From Selaginella tamariscina (Eukaryota; Streptophyta; Lycopodiopsida; Selaginellales; Selaginellaceae), in the NCBI GenBank assembly GCA_003024785.1, contig PUQB01000423.1, positions 124,001-188,000 of the forward strand: a stretch of DNA of 64,000 nucleotides. The letters are read 5' to 3'. A program made the translations under genes and the position numbers. Positions 1 to 15,100 of the stretch are shown piece after piece; within the stretch, counting starts at the first letter, position 1, and each line of letters opens with the position of its first letter. The notes under the pieces are model-generated. The model was not told where the DNA came from. It searched no databases and saw only the letters and a list, made by a program, of their open reading frames with translations.

Positions 1-2039
1 ATTGAACAAATTTGTAAAAACAGCACACACATAACAGCGAGGCATATATGTATATATATCTATGTATATGTGTATATCTATGGCGAACCAGGAGGTTACG
101 AGAATCTTACCTCTGTAAAATATCAAACAGCCAGGCCAATTAACAGGTGAATACTGGTACTTTTGCAGTGTGCCAAGTCACTGTAGGAAGTACTTGCTGC
201 TGACTCAGCAGCACCACCCACGTCATCACTTCTTCAAGTGACGTGGTGCCAATCCGCTTTAGTTTAGATATTCACTCTTTTCTTTTATTTTCATGTTTAT
301 TTATTAAAAATAATATATAAACCATTTTTGTCTCACCTTGTCAAGAATCGTAGATGGAAGTGGTTTAAAAAATATGTATGAAGTACGGATGCATTTTAAA
401 AATTACTACACATACGTATATGCGTGTTTCTGTGTCTTTATACGTATGGTACTAATAGTATACGATATATACACAATTGCACATATATGAAACATCTATT
501 TATATATTATTTATAAATTTAACATAAGGTTGTTTCATTTTTTTTTGTGATTTATTAAAACCGTTATTTCATGTAGTTCTAAATTATTATTTATTATTTG
601 TTCATTTAGTTATTCTTATTTAGCTCTAATTTAATTTCATTTATTATTTACTATAGTAAACTATAATTTAATTATACCATTAAGTTATGTGCAGTTGATT
701 ATATGGTTATTCACATGAAAAATAATAATTTATGCTCATGTTATAATTTCTAAATTTAATTTGAACAGTATATATATAAAAGGATTACGGAGAATATAAA
801 ATTAACTTATTTAATAATATTAATTTATATGTCAATTTTAAATAATATTACAATGGATCATAATAAAAAACAGAATATATTATGTGTACATAATAAAAAA
901 AAATTGGCTTTGTTATTACATATTTATATTATAATATGTGCAAATAGATGTTTCAATGACAAAATAAAATTAATACAGTATATATTTACTATATATGTCT
1001 TTATATAATATATAGATTATTCTCTTAATATATAAGAATATTTCTGTTAGGATATTAAACATACTATAATCTGCTTAAACTTATATCTTATTTTATTAAA
1101 ACTTTAATTTTTACTAATGATAAATCTCAACTATTCATTTCACTTTAAATTTCTTAAAGTAGTATATTTATGACAGTAAAATTTTTATTAATAATTTAAA
1201 ATATTATTTATATAGTGTATTTTAAATTTATACAAATATATCATCATGTTAATATATAACTTTGGCTATTTTATAAGTAAATATTGTAATAAGTTAAAAC
1301 ATAAATCTCTTATTAAAAATTAATTATATTGATTTAATGTATAATATTTAAAAAATAAAATGATGCTAGATCTAACACTTCTACAAAATCGATAAAATCA
1401 AGGTTTGTATGTGTATGATTATCAAATTAAAAATGTAATACTACTTCCATCTAAAAAAACAACAAGATTTTATATTTAAAGTTCATTTACAACATATTAC
1501 TTTTTATATTTTAGTTTTATACTTCTATAATATTATTAATTTCAACAAAATTTCTGGATCCATCATTACGATAGTAAACATTTATAAACGTGGGAATCTA
1601 GTACATGTAATATTCAAAATAATAATTAGTTAAATTTTATTGTTTAATAAACAATTATGAATTAAAATCATTATGTTGCTTTACTTACACTCACGACATC
1701 TACTTGTTTTCCTTCTTTGTAGTGCACTTTAATATCACTGCATGTATTGATATATGTTTATATATATTATATATATATATATATATATAAGTCAAAATTA
1801 TACTTATAATTTTACCTCAAATTATATCTATATAAAACAGCGATACAATAGTATGTGCCAGAGAATATACCGCTCCCTGTATAAATTTATATTTAATATT
1901 TATGTAAGAAATCAGATTGTCCGTGCATAAAAATAAACCGTGGTTGGTACTACATTTTATTTACATATATATTGGTAGATGGAAGAATATATTTAACTTG
2001 AAGGTTAAGTTAAATATATAAAAGATTTAAGGAATTACA
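1..2039. other. AT-rich intergenic DNA, no gene seen
   Basis: Very AT-rich sequence with short ORFs only and scattered TA runs (for example around 1760-1790). I see no coding similarity, no tRNA-like fold and no clear repeat ends. The last part must hold the promoter of the VAP27-like gene. Confidence 0.6.
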
Positions 2040-2044
2040 CTCTG

Positions 2045-2054
2045 TTTTAGGGTT
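2045..2054 (+). promoter_or_regulatory. telo-box-like TTTTAGGGTT near the 5' end of the VAP27-like transcript
   Basis: TTTTAGGGTT resembles the plant telo-box (AAACCCTA on the other strand), common close to transcription starts of housekeeping genes. It lies just before a likely non-coding first exon that ends at a good donor (CAAG followed by GTAAGC at 2111), with the next exon starting after a CAG at 2198. Confidence 0.4.
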
Positions 2055-2247
2055 CTTGAGGAGGTGTGTTCTCAGATTTGCTGCACTGTAGGCGCGAATT
2101 TCGCTCCAAGGTAAGCAGATCTGGTCAATTTATATGCAAATCACAGAGGTAGAGAGGTAGAGAGAGAGAGAAAGCTTAAATCTTTGTACAATCTTCAGGA
2201 ATTTGCACAAATTCAAATGCTTGTTAGCTTCTTCTGAAGGTTTCAAC

Positions 2248-2462
2248 ATGCCGGCTGACGAGCTCCTCACGTTTCATCCCACAGAACTACGATTTCCATG
2301 TAAGTTCTGGTTAATGTATAATTGGGTGTATAAATTTATATGTGTACATATGTGTGTAGATAATTTACGCGAAATTCCATATTCCAGATATATTTAACAA
2401 CTCTTGCATTTAACACTTCCTGGCAATTATTGAGTCCGATGGTGACTATATACATATGTGTG

Positions 2463-2523
<61 letters not shown>

Positions 2524-2749
2524 CTGTATGTTTATATATGCATCTGTATGTCTACATGTGTGTGTGTGTGGTCGATATCTTCATGTATGTACATGAATAG
2601 AAAAACATTTTTAACACTTGCTAATCTTCATATACAGTTGAGTTAAAGAAGCAGATTTCATGCACACTTGAGCTCAAAAATCCGTGCGATGACTATGTCG
2701 CTTTCAAGGTATTCTTAATATTTCTGTGAAGTATTATATTTTACACACA

Positions 2750-2826
<77 letters not shown>

Positions 2827-4014
2827 ATATATATAAATTCCTTAACTTTTACAGGTGAAGACAACATCTCCCAAGAAGTACTCTGTTCGTCCCAATGCTG
2901 GCCTTGTCCCTCCACATGGCAGCATTGACATCATTAGTATGTATTCTTGATTATTGTGTGTGTGTGTGTGTGCGCGCGCGCGCGCGTGTGAGTGAGTGAG
3001 TGAGAGAAGAGAGATTTTATATTACAACACATGCACACGACGTGTGCTTGTGTGGGTGTGTGTGTGTTGAGATGGTGTGTTTTGCAGTCACAATGCAAGC
3101 TCAGAGAGATTATCCTCCAGATATGCAGCAGTGCAAAGATAAATTTCTTCTTCAAAGTGTAAAGGTTCCCCGTGGTTTGGATCTGAAAGAAGTACCTCAA
3201 GACTTGGTAAATTTAATTGTAAAGTGTGTTGTGTGTGTGTGCGCGAGCGCAAGGTGCGTGTGTTATATGTTTATATTTGCTCCTACATTTATATACGATA
3301 AGTATATACACACATATATATAACCACAAACAATTAATTTTTTGCTTTTTACAGTTTAATAAGGAGAATGGGAGAGAGATATACGAGAATAAACTCAAGG
3401 TTGTTTACGTAAACCCGCCGCAACCCCTTCTCCGGTACCGGAATCTGCTGAAGAAGACTCTTCTCCGACTAAAGCTGATAATGGTGACTGGATTTTCTCA
3501 CTTAGAGATGTAAGTTATTAGTCTAAGCTATTAATTTATGGTAAATAATAATATGGCTACATAATACAGATAAATATACTACACAAATATGTATGCATTT
3601 ATATGCATGGAGATATAACTATAACAAACACACACACACACACAGACACACACACACTATTATATGCAACTATAAGAATAGCATTATTCAATGGTACATT
3701 TTATAACCTATCGACCATATATACCTATTCATTAATATAACATTTTCTTGCATGATTTTTGCAGGGACGAAAAAGTTCTGCTGAGTTAGAGAGCAAGATT
3801 GCAGAGGTACTTAATTTTGTGGTGTTTTATAATTTAATATTAACGCACACGCACACGCACACGCACGCATACACATGTGTATTTGCTATTAAGGTTTAAA
3901 CAGGCCGAAAAAGCGTTGTCGGCGTTGGCAAATGAGCGTGATATGGCAAAGAACAGAAATCAACAACTTGAACAAGAGTTGGTATGTTGTGTGTCTGTGT
4001 GTGCGGGTGCGTGC

Positions 4015-4058
<44 letters not shown>

Positions 4059-4203
4059 CGTTTAACATAAATATCTCTCTCTCCCAGGCAAATAAGGATC
4101 AATTAACAACAAGAATCACGGATTTTCACTCTTGTTTGTGTTCCTCGTGGGAATATTGGGGGTTCTGGTCGGCTATTCTTTAGACACTAAGGTTCTTATA
4201 TAG
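2248..4203 (+). CDS. VAP27: VAP27/VAP-type MSP-domain protein of the ER (eight coding exons)
   Basis: ER tail-anchored VAP family protein; in plants these act at ER-plasma membrane contact sites and bind FFAT-type partners and the cytoskeleton. Coding exons read as 2248-2299, 2638-2708, 2855-2936, 3088-3206, 3355-3509, 3765-3806, 3904-3981 and 4088-4203, all with GT-AG introns; about 238 residues, normal for the family. The MSP domain fills the first ~125 residues (LLTFHPTELRF, LELKNPCDDYVAFKVKTT, YSVRPNAGLVPPHGSIDI, CKDKFLLQS), then an acidic/Pro linker (PVPESAEEDSSP), a coiled coil in exons 7-8 (AELESKIAE, AEKALSALANERDMAKN) and a C-terminal hydrophobic anchor (LLFVFLVGILGVLVG). The family reading frame is lost by one base in exon 6 (in the C run near 3423) and again in exon 9 near 4120; both look like a single missing base, so this is either an early pseudogene or an assembly error. 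Confidence 0.85.
2957..3012 (+). repeat. intronic (GT)n(GC)n(GTGA)n microsatellite
   Basis: Alternating purine-pyrimidine tract of GT then GC dinucleotides followed by GTGA repeats, about 20 bases after a 5' splice site of the VAP27-like gene. Similar GT-then-GA tracts sit in the introns at 2461-2518 and 3985-4057, and a TC tract at 2753-2806. Confidence 0.85.
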
Positions 4204-6105
4204 TTCATATTAATTGGTTTGTTTGCAAATTATTCTTTGTATTTAATTGTTATTTTAATTATAATAATTTTAACTATGCTCATATTACATATATAGATAG
4301 AATAAATAAATAAATAAACAAGTTCTATTGTAATATATATAATGTGTGTGTTTATCTAATACAAGTTATAAACAGAGCTAGATACTTTCTATATACATAT
4401 TTTAAAACTCTTGGATAAAATGCTATAAAAATAAAAAATAGAGTGCAAATTATATTGATTTAAAAACTGATTAAAAAATGCTTAACACTTGAACTTAATA
4501 TGTATATTTTACCTATTGATTAGATATTTAATCAAGTTAATTTTACAATATGACTGCAATGGGGAGAATTTTGCTTTTGTATAGAGAGATATTGGGTGTC
4601 TTCAATTACACAATTTGACTAGGTTAGTTGTCATTTAACATGTTCATGTGACACTCTTTCTAAGGATGTGAGCTATCTCACAGTAGCTCCTTAGATTCAA
4701 GAGTTACACTTACTGTAGTAGCATAAACCAATTCTAGAACTCTATGAACCTTCATGAATATGGTAAAGAGAATTTATCAATCGATATATCCCACACCCAC
4801 AATTAAATTAAATATTAATGTGTTTTTAACTTAATGTGAAACTAGAAGTTGGAGATATACCTCAACCTTTTAGGTATATTTCTGTTAATCACGGATTTGT
4901 TAAGACTTTAGAGTGTGAGATACGTTATTAATTAGAAGTTAGGGCAACACAACGGATGTGCCTTAATGACGTAAGTTAGGTTAAAGCACAAGGAGGAAAC
5001 CAAATACTTCTTAGTCTCTAGCATGTTTTTCTCATGTATATCCTATGTAACATGTTTCTAAGTGAGTTAAAATAAAATCTCATTTCTAATAAAGGATATA
5101 CTTAGTAAGTTTAACTTAATGACCCATTAATTAGGGTTTAGGGCAACTAATCATATTTGACATGTCTAACTCACCTATTGGGTATCAAACAATGGGAATT
5201 TTTTTAAATGACAACTTCACCTAAAATTTCTTATGAATATATATTGACACTCGACCAAATCATTAATATTTATCTAATTGTATTAAATGGACATGTTTTT
5301 TTACACTAGGACTTATCAATATAGTTCTATAAGTAATAATAGTCAACATATAAAGTAAAGGAGAGTCATATAAAAAACTATGATAATTTTTATAAATTTT
5401 ATAAATTTCAATTTCAATATACGAGATGTATAGAAATGTAAATCGGATGCACTCTACCATGTATAAAGCTTATTATTACAAAAATTTTCCTAATACATAT
5501 ATATAAACATTATTATCATCTACAATAGAACCTAGGCAAACCTCATAATAATACAAAACATTAAGCTAGATAAGAAATGAATCATTATTTATATAATCTT
5601 GCATAACAATCTATTAATGCTATTAAAAATAAAGTAAATCATGGAGAGACAGAAACTTATCTTTATCTAACTTGAATAACAATTGAACTAGCCTTAAGAT
5701 TCTATACACGTGGTGATCCACCAACATGTGTGCCCTTTGACAAGTTTTGTTATTTAAGATTTTCTTTAATTTTGTATTTAAGAAATTATACAATAAACTG
5801 TTCGATGTAATTATTATAATTTCTTTTAAAACTTAAAATTGATTTTTCAAAGAACATATTGGTATTTTAACCCATGCATGTTAAATCTTATAGAACTTTA
5901 TATTTTTATTTATTTTTAAATGTTTTCTAAGTTTCAATTTTTCTATATGAATTTAAGGTTATTCATTATCTTATATAATAAGTTTATTTAATGTGTGTAT
6001 CAAACTTGATTTGATAATTATCTTAAATTAAATCAATGGTTATCTTAAATTTATGAGATTGAGGTGGGTTAAGCGTCTAACCATTGATTTAAACACTTAA
6101 TTAAA
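4204..6105. other. AT-rich intergenic DNA, no gene seen
   Basis: No convincing coding potential. A few less AT-rich stretches (4560-5250) could be remnants of old repeats, but I recognise no element ends or protein motifs. Confidence 0.5.
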
Positions 6106-6471
6106 CAATTTAGAAAGGGTTTTAAAATCTTATGTTTTTTAAATAGATTTAAAGGCATTAAAAACTTTAATTGACACATTTTTTATTGTTTAGTTTCTAA
6201 TTTAATTATATGTTTACTTATAGATTTAAACGCTTATATAGATTTAATTATATGATTAATTATAGATTTAAACACTTAACCTAGGTTTTATCTAGGTTAA
6301 TTAAACATAGGCTGTATTATTAAACATATAATTAAATCATATAAGCATTTAAATCTATAAGTAAACATATAATTAAATTAGAAACTAAACAATAAAATTG
6401 TGTCAATTAAACTTTTTATAATGCCTTTAAATCTATTGAAAAACATAAGATTTTAAAACCTTTCTAAATTG
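6106..6471. repeat. long inverted repeat (about 150-bp arms), foldback or MITE-like hairpin
   Basis: The left arm runs from about 6106 to 6262 and the right arm from about 6319 to 6471. Read in reverse complement the right arm matches the left almost base for base (both start CAATTTAGAAAG and share TTTAGTTTCTAATTTAATTA), with a few substitutions and 1-3-base indels. The short loop contains its own small palindrome (AACCTAGG...CCTAGGTT type). If transcribed it would form a long, nearly perfect hairpin of the kind processed into small RNAs. No coding sequence inside. A foldback transposon or a young inverted duplication are the main options. Confidence 0.8.
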
Positions 6472-8289
<1,818 letters not shown>

Positions 8290-8690
8290 AGTTATACAAC
8301 TAATTGAATAAAAATAAAGAGAAGTTACAATAACTGCTAGTATGGGATTGGGAGTACGGGTATAAATATACCAACATAGGAGTAGGAAAGTATCTTGAAT
8401 ATACTATATATTATATTATGTGTCATGAGTGGACATAATATAAGTTTCCTCTTACTCTCATTGCATCTTTTCTTGCCTATTTTTATGATCTAATGTATAT
8501 TATTCTCTTCTCACTGCTGTGATGGGATCCACAATATTGCTATATGTTACATACCTTGCCATCCTTACCTTTCTCGACCTTTTGAAGTTTGATCTATAAT
8601 CTGTCTTGTATTTTCCTTATTCCGCTTGACCCTTATTACGGGTTACCGGGGCCAAACACTGCTATGTTTTAGTTTTAAGATTTTTCTTAG
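8290..8690 (+). repeat. 5' LTR of the old Ty3/gypsy fossil
   Basis: Shares long diverged stretches with 16730-17055 and with the reverse complement of 20240-20748, including GGTATAAATA (likely TATA region), GGACATAATATAAGTTT and CTTATTCCGCTYGACCC-like blocks. The left edge is uncertain. Confidence 0.75.
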
Positions 8691-9239
8691 TGACCATGGA
8701 GAGATGGTCATATTAGCAAGTAACTAATGAAGTGTATGTAGGAGTGTACCAAAATGGGTTACCTAAGGAAGTCTTAGAGTTCAAAGAGAGATTACGATGA
8801 AAGAAGAAATTCGAGGCTTTCCACAGACTCCGAAGCGAATACATAATTTAATCAGGACAACTATTACTGAGATGAACACTTAGCAAAGACCGCACAAGAA
8901 TGGATCTACTGCTTCTATTAATAAGTGAATGGATGACTACTAGCGGATTCTTGCAAAACATCAACAATACGAAGAGATAAGAGAGAGACAACAACGAGAA
9001 CTCAAGGAGCAATACTTACAACGACAAGCCGTAATTGAGACCTGAGGAAGATTGTAGGAATAAGAAGAACAAAGGCGTAAGGAATAGTTGTAAGCATGAA
9101 GAGTAGCACAATGTCAACTGGAACACAATGAGTCAGTTGAAGAAGAGGACAACAACGAGGGATACTAAGAGAGAAAGATGCTAGATATTACTAGGATCTG
9201 CTCACGATTGAGGCACCCAAGATGATGAGAACACTAATA

Positions 9240-10310
9240 ATTAGGGGAAAGTAATACCCTTTACCTTTTCAAGCTTGGAGCATGAGGATATGAATCGACA
9301 TATTCAAAGGCATGTGAAGCCAATGAAATTATGAATGAGCTCGAAAAGCTTCAGATATTTCTCTTTCACACTTAAGAGAGATGCCAATAATTGGTATTAT
9401 GAGAATGCCATCACAATTGATAAGTACGACACATTACTCATATTATTCAAACATTACTATGTTGGGAAGTATCACAAATGAGATCCAACAGTTCAATTGC
9501 ATGAGTTACGACAAGGACCTATAGAAGCAGTAGAAGATTATACACACATGTTCAAAGAATATAATCGATGTGAAGTGGGAGATGTCAATGACAAATTGAC
9601 AAGAAAATGGTATGTCAACGAATTACAAGAAAGTTTGCAACTCCAAGTACAATTAACAAAACCACATGATTTGAGAGATGCGATAAAGGAGGCTGAACCA
9701 ATTGAAATATTAATACTACCAAGATACATAGAAGATGAGGAACGTGAACCACAAAGGCTGCATAAGAAAGAGATTGAGATATGAGCACAACCTAGAACAA
9801 TATTGTGCACAACATGCAAAAATGAGGGACACGGTGTTTTGGAATACAAGATACCAAAGTGTCAAATGTGTGGAGGGTAGGACACGAAGAAAGGCAGTGC
9901 TGAAGTACAGAATATAAACCACAACGATGATCGAGTGTGCTGAAGGCTACCCACCACCTAGATGGGACACAACACGGAATACCAACCCATATGACTATCC
10001 AAAAGGCTGTATAATGGGATCAACGGAAATGGAAATGGGAGAAGATACCCCCATGAACCAAGGCTGTTTACCAACAAACAACAATCCAAAGATACTGTGG
10101 GGAGGGACAATCTTCAACGCAAGCCATACCATCCATAATACTGTTATTACCACCTCCATCAATGCCCCATGGTGCAAATCCAAATTTGACATGTTTCATA
10201 TGTGGGAAAAGGAACATTATACCACTGAATGTAATAGGCTTAATAACGTTTGATGCTACACATGTGGAGAGATTAGACATTATTCGCTGAAGTGCCCTCA
10301 AATTTAACAC
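9240..10310 (+). pseudogene. gag remnant of the old Ty3/gypsy fossil
   Basis: A retrotransposon gag-type segment near 9497-9780 (HELRQGPIEAVEDYTHMFKE) is followed by a CCHC zinc-knuckle-like stretch near 10253-10300 (CYTCGEIRHYSLKC). Part of the broken element; no working gene implied. Confidence 0.7.
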
Positions 10311-11879
10311 TGCAATATTGCTACTAGAACTAGCGATGTGGAGGACTAAAGTCTAACAAGAAGGTGACCAGAAGGAACAGAATAACGAATGCAAGTGGGA
10401 ACAAGATATGGATTACCCTCGATAGAAACATACATAGTAACACGACCTAAACAAGTTTGGGTGGAGTCAAGCAAAGAAGAACCAATATGCAAAAACTGGG
10501 AAAGAGAAAAGCTACAGTGCAAAGAGTGGCGAATCAAATCTAGAAAATATAGCATGAAGAAAATAAAGATTCTATACCCAATAAAGCAACTGAACAATCC
10601 GTGGAGTCCACATCAGCAGTGCCACTTAGAGATCGTATTGTCGTTATTATATTGCAACAACCAGTATAGCTAAATATAGGGGAGTTACTCACACTTGCAC
10701 CGTTTCTAAGAACATAGATAGCTAACGTAATGAACACGAGCAATACCCAACATGATACGAGCCGAGTTGAGGTGAATACAGCCGAAGTTGTTAAAGATCA
10801 GAAAGATTGGGATGGAATACCAATGATAACTCTACATATCGGCTAAAACAACATCCAGAACATACCCATTGATGGAGGCTCATGAATCAACATTATTGAG
10901 GAGCAAACTTGCAAAGAATTGAGTTTGGGACCACTAGAAAATGCACCATTTTTGGTACAGATGGCTGATCAAAGAAAAGTATGACCAGTTGGCATAATTA
11001 GATCTGTGTGTATGGAGATTGCCGGAATTAAGTATAAGGTGTCCTTTGTCATATTACAAATTGGACAGCTAGCAAACCTTATCAAGTTTTATTAGGACAA
11101 CCCTGGTACGGGATGCAAAAGTACACCATGATTGGGAACACAATGAAATGGTGTTGTACAAGAATGGTCAAGAAGCAGTCATCAAAACTCAACAAAAGAA
11201 GCAAATCCAATGACCAACCCGACCCTCAGGAATAGAGAATTATGACTAACATTACAGTCTGAATACAGAAGAAAAAAGTGTTATTCGATAGCAACCCAAA
11301 ACTGGTAGAATTGTGCAAGTTGATTTATATCAAATGACACCGAATGATAAGAAAGGCAATACAAGGGATATTGAAGAGGAAATTACGACTACCAAAGACA
11401 CAGTAGCAACATATGGAGGTTCTTGCATTGACTAACAAATTTAAATAATCGACACAACGATAATTGGAATTTGAAATGAAGCACGAAAAATATCATGTAC
11501 CAAATAGAAATTGGAGATTATGAGTAACAAGAAACTGAGGAAATAAAGATCAAAAATACGTGACCATAGACCATGCAAGTATGTATAGCAATGGATCTAG
11601 ACCGGATACCCAAGGAAATTGATGGATGTATATGACAAAATGCTAATGTCTTGCCTAGAGTTATGAAGACTCAAGGGGTTCCACCAACAATTTGTACTCA
11701 TAAGATAGAATTCCTACCACATCAATACTTAGAAAACAACAAGCCTATTGTATGAACCCACATTCTGGCAAAGTTTAAAAGAAGTGAACAGTTATTACGG
11801 GCCGGATTCATATATCCATCGAAAAGCCATAATGGTTATCACCAATATAATAGTGCCAAAGAAGAACGGGAAAACTATG

Positions 11880-12190
11880 AATTTGTGTCAACTACATAAA
11901 ATTGAACGACATAACCAAGCGTGATACGTATCTGATACCCTTTATCGAAGAGTTAGTGGACACAGTAGCGGGACACAACATGTATTCATTCTTAAACATA
12001 TTTTCAGGATACAACCAAGTGCAAGTGGAGCAAGCAAACCAACCAAAGACAACATTAATTAGTCCATGGGGAGCATATGTGTATTGCATCATGCCTTTTG
12101 GATTATGTAATGCGCCATTCACCTTTCAATGTTTGGTTAGCGAAACATTCGAAGATTATTTGACAACATTTATGAAGGTTTCTTGAACGA
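11880..12190 (+). pseudogene. reverse transcriptase remnant of the old Ty3/gypsy fossil
   Basis: Shows the RT palm region (FLNIFSGYNQVQV, MPFGLCNAPFTFQ) typical of Ty3/gypsy. RNase H-like traces follow at about 12590-12900 (FHVQVDTSYYAIGC) and integrase zinc-finger and core traces at about 13190-14000. Confidence 0.8.
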
Positions 12191-15100
12191 TTTCAGCATT
12201 TTGGATCGAAAGACAACCATTTGGAGTGTGTAACAAAATGTTTTGTGTTGTTGAACAATATAACCCTCAATCTAGTGAAGTGCATATTTTGCGTAAAATC
12301 AGGAGTACTACTCAGTCATATTATATGTAAAGAAGGAATAATGGTGGGCCAAGATAAAGTGAGAGTGATACAGACTATGCAAGTGCTATCGACATGAGCG
12401 AATACAACAACTACTTGGTAAAATGGGATATCACCGACATTTGTCAAAATTATGCAGCAATAGCAAAGTCGTTAATTATGTTGTTGAGAAAGGACAACCT
12501 TTCACATAGAATCTGGAATGTGAATAAAGTTTCAAACGTTGAAATAAGCATTGATAAATGTGCCTATTCTTGCTAGCCTAAAGTGGACACAAGAATTTCA
12601 TGTGCAAGTGGACACATCGTATTACGCCATTGGATGTATATAACCCAGACACAACAAGATAGGAAAGATCGTTTTTATATTACGTTGATAGAAGCCTAGC
12701 ACCTATAGAGGAAAACTATACAATTATGGAAAAAGAAGCTCTCGGAATGGTGTATGTTGCGAAGAAATTTTGACATTACTTATTAGTAATAAGGTAAAAT
12801 TCATTGTGAATCACCAAGTACTATACATTTATTGAGTAACAAAACTCAAAGGAAGGTTATTACAGTGATTTTTACTTTACAAATTCAATTTTCAAATCAT
12901 TCACAAACCGCAAGCTAACACCAACAAGCAGATTACCTAGCTCATTACAAATGGAGATGAAGGTGTGGCATCAACGAGTGACCTACCAGATGCAAGTTTG
13001 TTTCAAATGGAGAAAGACTAATCGAAATAATATTACCAACAAGGATATTACAAAGACATTGAATAATTTTTAACTACCAATCTAGCAACATAGGAATACA
13101 CATCACCACAACAACACACAACAATTGTAAGGATACTATACAAGAGGGCTAGAGGAAGTCTTAAGGAGATGCGTACCAGTAGAAGAAGTTGATATAATGT
13201 TATAAGAAGCTCACTCAAGAGAGCATGGTGGACATTTTGCAGGAACATTAACACACACAAAGTATTGCAATCCGGATTATGATGGCCAACATTGTTCAAG
13301 ATGCTATAGAATATTATAAAATGTTTGAAATGCAATGAACATCAATGGTCCCACTCATCAAGTTCAACCACTAAATCCCACAACACCATTAAGACCATTT
13401 ATGAAGGGGGAATGGATTTTATGGGACTAATTAATCCTAAAAGTAGCAAGAGGAATCAATACATTTTGGTATTACGAATTTTACTAAATGGGTAGAAGCT
13501 AACACACATTGCAAAATTTATATATGAGAATATCGTTGTACGGTTTTAGTGCTTTGATGGAACTTATTAGTGATTGGGAACACATTTTGTCCAATGTTAT
13601 CAAGGTGTTTCTTGCTGAATATTTAGTGAACATTATGTCTACAAGTGTATTATCCACAAGGCAATATTAAAAACTATATTAACTAATATAGTAAATAAGA
13701 ATCAGAAAAATTGGGATGAAAAATTAGCTTCAGCATTATGGGCATATCATACTACATATAAGATGGCTACAAAGTTTAAACTGATTAAATACATTATAAC
13801 ATCACTTTGTATGTCATTGGAATACATATTGGTAAACCAGAACAAGTCAAACAAAGACTATTGGAATTGCAAAAGCTCATTGAGAAAAGACACAAGATGT
13901 GTTCAACATTCAAACACGAATTAAGGTATGGCACGATCCGCCTTAGAAGAGTACAACAACGACCTGTATTTTGAGTTGGTGAATTAGTATGACATTACCG
14001 AGGAAATCTACAACCATAAGACATAAGTTCAAGTCTAAATGGTATAAACCATACATTATTACCGATATACGATCCAACAATATCATCATACTTATGGACG
14101 ACACGACCCAATTTTATTTATAACAAATGCAAACCACATACAAAGGTACATTACAAACAAATTGGAAGATGATCTTGAAGATGAAGACATGAACTACATG
14201 ATTAAACTAAAAAAACTATATAATCCGAACAAAACCGTACTACGGCAGCATTACGTGCATGACACAAAAGATCTACATCAACAAAAGAACATTCTAGTTT
14301 GGAGGGTACAAGTAAGCAAAATTTTTTCAAGATACCGACAAAACAACTCACAAGAGTGTTATACAAATTCCAATGAATGGAGAAGTCCGAGAAACACAAT
14401 ATCTAACGATAGGATATTCCTTGCCAATCTACCAAAAACTAAGATATTCACAAAACAAACAAATCAAAAAGCAACACGTGGACTATCCAAAATATCTGAC
14501 ATGCAATAAAATATAGTGGTGATAAAAGGAACCAGCATGGTGGAACAACACACTTAGGTTTTCCATTCTTCTTCTCCTTCTTCTTACATAGATTTTTCCC
14601 TTCTCACACAGTCCAATTGCGCCATTAGTTCCATAGAACATCAAGTAGTGCATACCATGGATGAACTCACCAACACAAAAGTGCTTCCACTATAGGTCAC
14701 CTACAAGAATTGCAATCCAAACCCATAATGGAAATCTCACCACTTCATTATTGCATTGCTCGCCCATCACCCACTCTCATCTTAGACATACAAGAATGGA
14801 TACATTCAACAATAGCTTGAGAGGTACTTTGATACATTTGTAGATAAGCGACTGGACGAGCAGGCAAACACTTAGTCAATCAAGCAATCAAAGCTTATGT
14901 ACCACAGCTCAAATCCTTACAACTACATGGTGCAACATTCACATTCACAAGTAGCTCATTAGAGATGTCTTTGAGTTACCGCAACTAGAGGAGTATTTGG
15001 AGACAATTCCACATATTAACACTTAAATTCATGTGTACACCAATCAATACAAAAAAAACTTCTCCAGAAACAGAAGACTTCTAATGCAGCACCACATCTG

